From Cichorium intybus (Eukaryota > Streptophyta > Magnoliopsida > Asterales > Asteraceae), in contig CM042012.1 in assembly GCA_023525715.1 (NCBI GenBank), forward strand, positions 44,865,441 to 44,929,440: a stretch of DNA of 64,000 nt, written 5' to 3'. The notes beneath the pieces are model-generated. The model did not search any database. It worked only from the letters and a program-made list of their open reading frames with translations, and was not told the origin of the DNA. The translations under genes were made by a program, and so were the position numbers. Position 1 is the stretch's first letter, and each line of letters opens with the position of its first letter. This document shows positions 57,254 to 64,000 of the stretch, one piece after another.

Positions 57254-57663
57254 GGCTGGGTATTCCTTTTGAACGGTGGACCAGTTACTTGGAAAAGTTC
57301 CAAGCAAGAAACAATGGCTGATTCTATGTGCGAATCAGAGTACATAGCAGCAAGTGAAGCGTCAAAGGAAGCGGCTTGGCTGAAGAACTTTATCGGTGAC
57401 CTTGGAGTAGTCCCGAGTATTCAGGAGCCCTTGGATTAAGAGATGTCCAGACAAAGGAACCGCGAGACCATGGAATGTCCAGACATATCGACAGAAAGTA
57501 CCACTACATCAGGCATAGGGTAGAAGAAGGTCACCTCCTTGTAAAGAGGGTATCATCGAAAGATAATCCTGCAGATCCCTTGACAAAGGCTCTGAGTAGG
57601 ATTAAGCATAATCAGCATGCTAGGAGTATTGGATTAAGAGATGATATAAGTTTTTGTAATTAG
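57254..57663 (+). pseudogene. RNase H remainder of element B, out of frame
   Basis: Past the TAA the same frame reads GWVFLLNGGPVTWKSSKQE and ESEYIAASEASKEAAW (acidic residue retained). The CDN motif expected next is missing: a deletion joins SIQEPLD to TKEPRDHG, with a frame change near 57440-57475. The last part is in another frame (57475-57663): MSRHIDRKYHYIRHRVEEG and NPADPLTKALS, then stop. Loss of the RNase H catalytic Asp would block reverse transcription by this copy. Confidence 0.88.
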
Positions 57664-58512
57664 ATAGGTTTTGAAACTTGTAACAATGTTATTGTATTTG
57701 ACTTTTGTGATTTAATAATGGAGATTTATTAATGAGTAATGGTTTACTAATTTTGTCAATATACATATATCATTGTGTTTCATTTTGCATGTTTTACTTC
57801 CCGAATAATTGGATTATTCGAATATCCACAGTCGCTCATGCTTTTAGGGAGTAAGTATGAAGCAAGGCTGTCATGACTTGGTAATAGATTGTCTAAGGAG
57901 TTAGACATTGCAATTGGATTGCTGCACCATTCGTGAGTACTTGGAAATGGAGATTTGAGTATTGGATAAACCCGCGCTCAATGGATTGCTTCATGGATTA
58001 CATCACGAGCAATATTGAGACGATAATATCTTTTGATCTTTAAGCTAAGATATATGAGTTATGATTTACTTAGACGGTTGTTCATTGATAATACGAAAAC
58101 GCATCGGTAACTCGGTGTTATAAAACGTATTGTTGTGAGTAATTTGTCTGGTGAAAGACATAAGTATATGAGTCAAAGTTTATTCGTCCCTAGACCCTAA
58201 CGGGGAACAGATATCTGTAGGCCTCTCGATGATTTTGAAGTTGACTAAAATGGTTGGCCAACCGAGACTAAATTGGTAGTCTAAGAGTCATATGCAAATC
58301 GGAAATCGAGGAACAGTGAATCAGACCAGATTGATTTTATCCATGTCTTGAGTCTGAAAAATATATTGTTGAACGGAGGATCATCTGATCACTTATCTAT
58401 GGACAGGACTAATTAGATCAGAGTTTGGCATTGGTTTCTAGGAAGCTACAAGTGCTGGTTAATTAGAGGTTAAATTGGTAATTATAGTCATAGACTTATC
58501 CAAGTGGGAGAC
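57664..58512 (+). other. 3' tail and polypurine tract of element B
   Basis: Non-coding. From about 57775 it parallels the 3' tail of C (18005-18753), including the palindrome ACAGATATCTGT near 58206. The purine tract AAGTGGGAGA (58502-58511) precedes the 3' LTR. Conservation in a coding-dead partner suggests cis-acting function. Confidence 0.75.
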
Positions 58513-59294
58513 TGTTGGATTAGGTGTCTAAGCCATGACTAATAATTAGTATTTACCTAATTAATAGAAGCACAGTCCATTTGGGTTGCCCTCATGGCTG
58601 GAGGTTTGGTAGAAAATTCGGTAGAGAGAAAGATTGATTTATTATGGGATTAATAAATCAACAGGAATTAAATATATGGTTTATTAATATATTAAAGTGA
58701 TAATATATTAATTAGAAACTATATTAATTAATTAGGAATTAATCCAGAATTAATTGGATTTAATTTGGGGATTAAATTAATTAATTAAAGTTGCAGGGAC
58801 TAAAACTGTAATTATTCAATAGTTGAGTAAGTGACAGTGTGGAGTGACCAGTTGAAAGTCGAAATCTATATATGGATATATAGAATTTCGAAAATTGATA
58901 ATTAAGGATAATTAGGGTTTTGAATTGTAAGATAACAGGTTTATCTTATTTGAATTCAAAAAGGTTTATTTCTAAGGCTTATCAGTTAATCATCTGGAAA
59001 CTATAAATAGGGCTCCCTGAGCACCATATTGAATTCGCCATTCTCATAAGATCTCTCTGGAATTTCGATCTCCTCTCCTCCTAGCTTGGGTGTGACTTTC
59101 ATTTGAGGCAGGATAATTTTGCTGCTCAGCTTCCAGAAAATTCTAAAAGGTTGGTTTTTCTAATTTTATTCTTTTAGTTAATTTTCTTATGGCCTTTAGG
59201 TTTTGTTATATGTTCAATTAGAAGAAAACATAGATCCTTATAGGTTGCATGTGAACTTAGGTTATTTAGTTCATGGTTTGCAGAAAACCTTTCA
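58513..59294 (+). repeat. Element B 3' LTR
   Basis: 782 bp, matching the 5' LTR except about six substitutions and no indel. TATA box near 59002. Followed by target duplication GTCTT. Confidence 0.96.
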
Positions 59295-59299
59295 GTCTT

Positions 59300-61918
59300 G
59301 ACGTCCATTTGGTAGACGGTAAAATTCATGTAAGAAGCGTAGGCAAGGAAGATCCGAATCGCTTCAAGTCGCGCCACAGCAGCATACACTTCCGTGTAAT
59401 CAAGTCCTTCAATCTGTCTAAAGCCACGAACCACCAGGCGTGCCTTGTTTCGCACGATCACTCCCGAGTCATCTTGCTTGTTGCGAAACACCCATCTTGT
59501 ATACAATGCCTTCTTTCCTTCGAGTAGTTCCACCAGTTGCCAGACATTCAACTTCTCAAACTGGTTCAACTCCTCATGCATTGCATCCACCCAACTAGGT
59601 TCATTTAGTGCCATCTCTACGTTCTTCGGTTCGATTTGAGAAATAAACCATGAATAGAGACACTCGTTGACTTGACCACTTTGGCTTCTGGTGATGACAC
59701 CATCATCCAGAGGGCCAATAACATTTTTGATTGGATGGTCCCACTGAATTCTCGAAGGGACTTCATATTGGAGCATAGCAGTAGAGACCGGAAGATTGGT
59801 TATATTCTCAACCCTTTCTGCGCCCGAAGCACCTCTATCAGAATCTCTGAAGTCGTGAGAGGAACTTGCAATGTACTCGTCAGGAATCCTTTCTGGAAAG
59901 AGAGTATTCATGAAAGTAGAATCAAACACATCAGCAGGACCAGGTTGAATAACATCTTCAATGCTAGTTGACTGCTCAACAACTGGAGTATCGCCAACAA
60001 CTTGGGATGTGACATCAGGAGCATCCTCAGAATTGGAAGCAGACATAGGAGATGCACCGTCATTTGGAATTTGATCTTGAATAATGACAGACGGGGTGAT
60101 GAGATCAGGAATGATATCATCAGCATCTTCTCTATTGGTTCCACTGGGGTCTGGGTTGTCACCTGAAATAACATTAGAAAGCACATAGAAAGGTTTAAAC
60201 ACTTCAGCATAATCAAACAACCAGTCAGGTCCAACACGGGCATCAGTTGGATTCTCCTCTAGCAAGCGAACATCAAATGATTCCACGATTTGCTTTGTCG
60301 CCTTGTTATACACTCGATACGCGGTTTTATTCTCATATCCTATGAAGTAACAATCATCCGCCTTGGAGTTGAACTTCGGAGCAGCTTCAAGACGAAGAAA
60401 AGTACAAGGACAGCCAAAGGTGCGGAAATGTGAAACATTTGGCTTGCGACCATAAAGAATCTCGTAAGGTGTCTTCATTTAAGGTTTGTTGATGATGACC
60501 CGATTCTGAACATAGCAGGCTGTGTTGATGGCTTCAGCCCAGAAAATCACCGGCAGTTTGGAATCGCACAGCATGGTACGTACAGCATCAATAAGTGTTC
60601 TGTTCTGTCGCTCAGCAACACCGTTCTGTTGAGGAGTACGAGCAGCACTAAACTGACGCAAGATACCCTTTTCTGCACAAAACGTGTTAAGAACTGCATT
60701 CTTGAATTCAGTTCCATTGCCGCATCTGATGGCCTTTAGTTTTTGATTCGTCTGATTTTCAATGAGCTTGATGAATCTAATGTCCAGATCTGCAGTTTCA
60801 CTCTTGTTCTTTAAGAAAAAAACCCATGTAAAACGTGAGTATCATCAATAATAACAAGACAGTAAGAACTGTGATTGAGGCTAAGAACATTGACCAGGCC
60901 AAAAAGATCCATGTGAATCAGCTGAAGAATCGAATTAATGGAATTGATCTGCTTGGGCTTATGTGACTTTCTGTGATGTTTGCCTTGAGCACAGGCAACA
61001 CATTTCTCGAATGTAATGAAGTCCTTGATTGGAAGTCCTGCAACCATGTAGTTCTTTGCAAGGCGATTCAGATTCTTTGCATTGGCATGACTGAGACGTC
61101 TGTGCCACAACATCGCGCTTTGTTCTGCAGCACGGGAGAATAAACAGGTGACATTTTCGGGAGTATTGTGATTCATGTCGATGATGTAAGCATTGCTCTT
61201 TCGCTCCGATCGAACAAGAATCCACTCCTCTGGAATGACAACGCCGGGCTTGGGAATCAAACATTCCTTCTTCGTGAAGTGAGTTGAAAAACCCTTGTCT
61301 CATATTTGAGAAACGCTCAGCAGACTGTACTTGAGCTCAGGTAAAAAATTCACGTTCTCAAACTTCAACACACCATTAGACACCGTCCCTCTTTGCGTGA
61401 TCATCCCTTTTTCACCTCCCGCGAAGCAAACACATCCCCCGTTGAATTTCTAAATGTTGTGTAATTGGGACATGTCGCCTGTCATGTGCCTAGAACAGCC
61501 ACTATCAACATACCAAGGTCTGCTGATATTCCTCCGTAACTGTTCCTGCACACGTCGCGGGGTCAATTAGATTTAGGAACCCAGTCCATACAGAAACTGG
61601 GTTTACCTTCACTATCAACACATCTAACAGATTCAAAGCTCATATCACGTTGATCAAGTATTGGTGAGACATTTGAAATGGTTTTAACACTGCCTTTGGG
61701 AAACCATTTCATATTTGGTTTAAAACATTTATCTTTTGTTGAGTCATAAATATGGATTGAGTCAAAAGATGCTGATCGGATTTGTAGCCAGATTTTATGC
61801 CATTAATTTTGCTATCGGTTATGGAATGGGTCTGTCCTTCCATACTTAGTTTTTGTATAAATTGCATGTTCGTACCCTGATTAGGGTTAACTTTTGTAAT
61901 CTTATCTACGGCACTCAT
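59300..61918 (-). pseudogene. SIRE-type protease, integrase and RT N-part (element F, 5' portion)
   Basis: Minus strand. Protease WYVDSGCSRHMTG (about 61518-61476). Pre-integrase and HHCC (61260-60960): LWHRRLSHANAKNLNRL, CVACAQGKHHRKSH. Integrase: LIHMDLFG (first Asp), then IRCGNGTEF at about 60715-60740, where the second catalytic Asp is Gly (codon 60719-60721), and NGVAERQNRTL (Glu). A TAA at 60479-60481 splits integrase. 60478-59300 has the integrase end, a Ser/Asp/Pro-rich linker and the RT start (LNVWQLVELLEGKKALYTRWVF, YTEVYAAVARLEAIRIFLA, YQMDVKT), where B inserted. Several stops elsewhere; clearly dead. Confidence 0.9.
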
Positions 61919-62060
61919 ACAGAATAGTTCATATCGAATTGTTCTTGAGTTGCATATTAATCATTCGACATTAGTTCTTCATATTGTTCGTTCTTGATCT
62001 TGTTTATTTATAATATTCCGCATTATTTGAATCTCGATCCAACTCTTGTGTTTCAACAAT

Positions 62061-62072
62061 TGGTATCAGAGC
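62061..62072 (+). other. Primer binding site, initiator-Met tRNA (element J)
   Basis: TGGTATCAGAGC, two bases after the LTR end CAACA; the canonical Copia primer site. Confidence 0.95.
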
Positions 62073-62206
62073 AGGAGTTCGTGTTACTCACAGATCTGTT
62101 TTGATTATCCTTCTCGTTTTGATCGATTTTGGATATCAGACTTTGATCTTTACGTTCGATTCTTCTTTTAATTTACACTTCTGATTTAAACAGTAAACAA
62201 GTTTCA

Positions 62207-64000
62207 ATGACTTTTGACGACTCACATACTCAGTCTTTCAATCTTTCAAGCTGCATTGGATCCACTACTAGGACTCCAATTTTATTTACTCAAGAGTATG
62301 AGGTCTGGGCGTTGCATTTTGAAGATTATGTTCTTGGCATTGAAGAACATGGAACAACGATTTGGCAAGCTATTACTGAAGAAACTTATGTCCACATGGC
62401 AACAAGGAGGGTTATCAAAACCCTAAAAGAATACAACAACCTGCTTGTTACTCATACAAACATTCCTCAAGACGAAAAAGATAAACTAATGAGCAACATT
62501 AAAGCATTCAGAATTATCAGATTCGCTCTTCAAGCAGACACTCTTCGCTTGGTTAGTTCATGCGAGACGGCTAAAGAGATCTGGGATAGACTTAAAGAAT
62601 TGTATTCGGGAGATGCTGACCTTGAGCACTCAATTCAAACCACTCTTCTTTCCGATTTCGGATCTTTTGCACAAGGATCGGAAGAAACTCTAACCCAGAC
62701 TTTCAATCGATACAATCATCTTCTCAATCGATTATTAAAATATAATCTGGCTAGGACTGTTATTGAGCAAAAGGTTACCTTTCTTGATGGTCTTCGTTCC
62801 GAATGGAAGGCTATCGTATCAACCATAAAAGCGCATGAACAGTTCAAAACTTACACTTTGGCTAAAGTTGTGGGAATCCTCAAGTCCCATGAAAAAGAAG
62901 TCATTTCGGAAGCCAAAGCGACTATCGGTCTTGGTTCACTCGCACTGGTTGCTGCCGGAAAGAAATCGGCTGAAATCGATTCTGACTCAGATTTTTCCGA
63001 TGATGATCTGACCAGAGAAGACAAAGCTTTGATGGTATCAAATCCCAAGAAGTTCTTCAAGAAAAACTTCTCCAAATTTAAAAACAGAAGTCAACAATGA
63101 GGTTTCAATTCCGAAAAGTCATCGAAAGAAAGCCAGAAAAAGAAAGGTGATGAAGAAAAGAAACTTGTTGGCGACTCAGACTATGATTGCCATTATTGTA
63201 AAGGCAAGAACCACTTTGTGAAAGACTGTTTGCTCCGAAAGCAAGCTGAGAAGAAGGAGCAGGTAAAAGATGAAGCTTATTACGCAAAGAAGATTGCGGA
63301 ACTGAAAAAGAATGATGTTTCATCTACCAAGGCAACCTTCGTGGTAAAGGAGGATAGCGAGTTTGGTGCCATTGAGGTATGGTCAACGGATTCGGAAGAT
63401 GAGGAGGTAAGAAATCCAACGCATGGCCGATGTTTGGTGGTGAAGGCCGATCATTCCGACAGCAGGGGGTACTCTACTGACGGGTGCCAAACCTCAGCAA
63501 GTTGTTTTGCTGCGAAACCTGTTTATGAACAAGTTGAGGAATGTGAAGCTGTGGTCAACAAGGTACGCTCTATCCTTAAATCTTTAAATATTTGTTCTTC
63601 TGCTTATGATACTGAATTAGATGATCTTAGATTTACTGTTTCTAGTTTGAGTGATAGCTTAAAAATAACACGTCTAAGTAATTCTAACCTAAATGATCAA
63701 TTGAGCAGGGTATCGAATAAGAATGAGGAGAGACGAATGAGAATCGAGGCGTTAGATAGTGAGTTAGTTAAAGCACGAGATGATATCATTTATGTCAAAA
63801 GGGATAATCTAGTTCTTGTCAAACAGAGAAATATTTTCTGTTTAATTGCAAAGCGTCTTTACAATAATATTACTCAATTGCATCTTGACTGTGATATAGG
63901 CAGGGGTTTACACAAAATGATTTTGCCCTTTCTTGAGTTGAAATAGGATGAAATCGATGCAGAATGTCACAGATGTGAAACCATTGTTTCATCTGATGAG
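62207..64000 (+). pseudogene. SIRE-type Gag (element J), nonsense-interrupted, continues past the window
   Basis: The ATG at 62207 is the first after the PBS. Codons 1-297 are a typical Copia Gag (WALHFEDYVLGIEEHGTTIW, AKEIWDRLKELYSGD, VTFLDGLRSEWKAIV). A TGA at 63098-63100 interrupts, but the same frame stays open and holds the zinc knuckle C-HY-C-KGKN-H-FVKD-C (63188-63229). An acidic segment (VWSTDSEDEEV) and a long coiled-coil-like region to 63946 follow, where a TAG ends FLELK, and the frame continues again to the edge. TGA could be CGA-to-TGA deamination. With only two in-frame stops and no frameshift seen, this is the best-kept SIRE gag here. Confidence 0.88.

Larger units (their letters stand above)
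51512..59294 (+). mobile_element. Element B: young, nearly complete Ty1/Copia element
   Basis: 7783 bp with two 782-bp LTRs (51512-52293 and 58513-59294) that differ at about six positions by my count, and a perfect target duplication GTCTT (51507-51511 and 59295-59299). It has a tRNA-iMet-type PBS, a 1.36 kb structured leader, a 1200-codon gag-pol ORF, a 3' tail and a polypurine tract. It is the youngest complete insertion here. The copy is nonetheless defective: integrase catalytic Asp replaced by Asn, a stop in RNase H, and a deletion with frameshift after it. Confidence 0.96.
45936..61918 (-). mobile_element. Element F: SIRE-type Copia, minus strand, split by B and by a solo LTR
   Basis: Reading on the minus strand: gag-protease border (61918), protease, integrase, linker and RT N-part to 59300. 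Element B then interrupts within codons for DVKT, and RT and RNase H continue 51511-50313. A 3' non-coding region (interrupted by a solo LTR at 47510-49731), a polypurine tract and an LTR (46407-45936) follow. The RT wording YVDDIIFGST is SIRE-like. No env-like ORF is present. The 5' end is lost where element J begins, head to head. Confidence 0.88.
61921..64000 (+). mobile_element. Element J: 5' end of a plus-strand SIRE-type Copia
   Basis: An LTR 3' end (to 62058, ...TTTCAACA), a tRNA-iMet PBS (62061-62072), a 134-base leader and gag run off the window. Only about 140 bases of LTR are present, so the LTR is 5'-truncated where it meets element F head to head. The gag linker resembles that of G (21268-21714), so J and G are the same or sister families. 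Confidence 0.85.

Overview
This window is nuclear DNA from a flowering plant and consists almost entirely of nested, mostly decayed LTR retrotransposons. I see no host gene, rRNA, tRNA gene or CRISPR array. The element types (Athila-like Ty3/Gypsy with a tRNA-Asp primer site; Ty1/Copia of the SIRE and Tork-like groups with tRNA-iMet primer sites; a large solo LTR) are typical of gene-poor eudicot heterochromatin. The look of the SIRE env-like ORF and the Athila ORF1 suggests Asteraceae (lettuce relatives). That assignment is recognition from memory, not something the sequence proves.

Layout. 1-1570: minus-strand Gypsy fragment (gag-like ORF, PBS, LTR piece). 1571-10309: first copy of an 8.74 kb block holding an Athila-like element (5' LTR with a solo LTR nested in it, gag-protease, ORF1, truncated 3' LTR). 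10310-10952: 65-bp tandem repeat and a long TA tract. 11508-12088 plus 19448-21115: one minus-strand Tork-like Copia, split by element C (12089-19447; 5-bp TSD GATTT), a coding-dead Copia with near-identical LTRs. 21268-42451: a plus-strand SIRE-type Copia (element G), 5'-truncated, split inside its protease codons by the second, more complete Athila copy (23549-33099). It keeps pol, a long env-like ORF with a promoter-like upstream region, and its 3' LTR. 42533-45935: decayed Copia D, related to B. 45936-61918: minus-strand SIRE-type Copia F, split by a 2.2 kb solo LTR (47510-49731; TSD TTAAC) and by element B (51512-59294; TSD GTCTT). B is a young Copia with 782-bp LTRs and a 1200-codon gag-pol ORF. 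61921-64000: 5' end of another plus-strand SIRE-type element (J), running off the window.

How the parts relate. B, C and D share a long structured leader, and B and C also share LTR ends and a 3' tail. C has lost almost all coding capacity yet has LTRs only about 1% apart, so it was probably mobilised in trans by a B-like partner. The two Athila copies share the same stops, frameshifts and nested solo LTR at a constant offset of 21,941 bp. That points to a recent segmental duplication, not two transpositions.

Most interesting signal. The leaders of B, C and D carry repeated hairpins with a constant 22-nt apex. Their arms differ in sequence between copies but stay complementary, and two further copies lie inside C. 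This looks like a cis-acting RNA element, possibly for packaging, dimerisation or translation, that I cannot match to a named family. A second, unrelated array of compensated hairpins lies in the 3' region of F. All structural claims are by eye and need covariance statistics.
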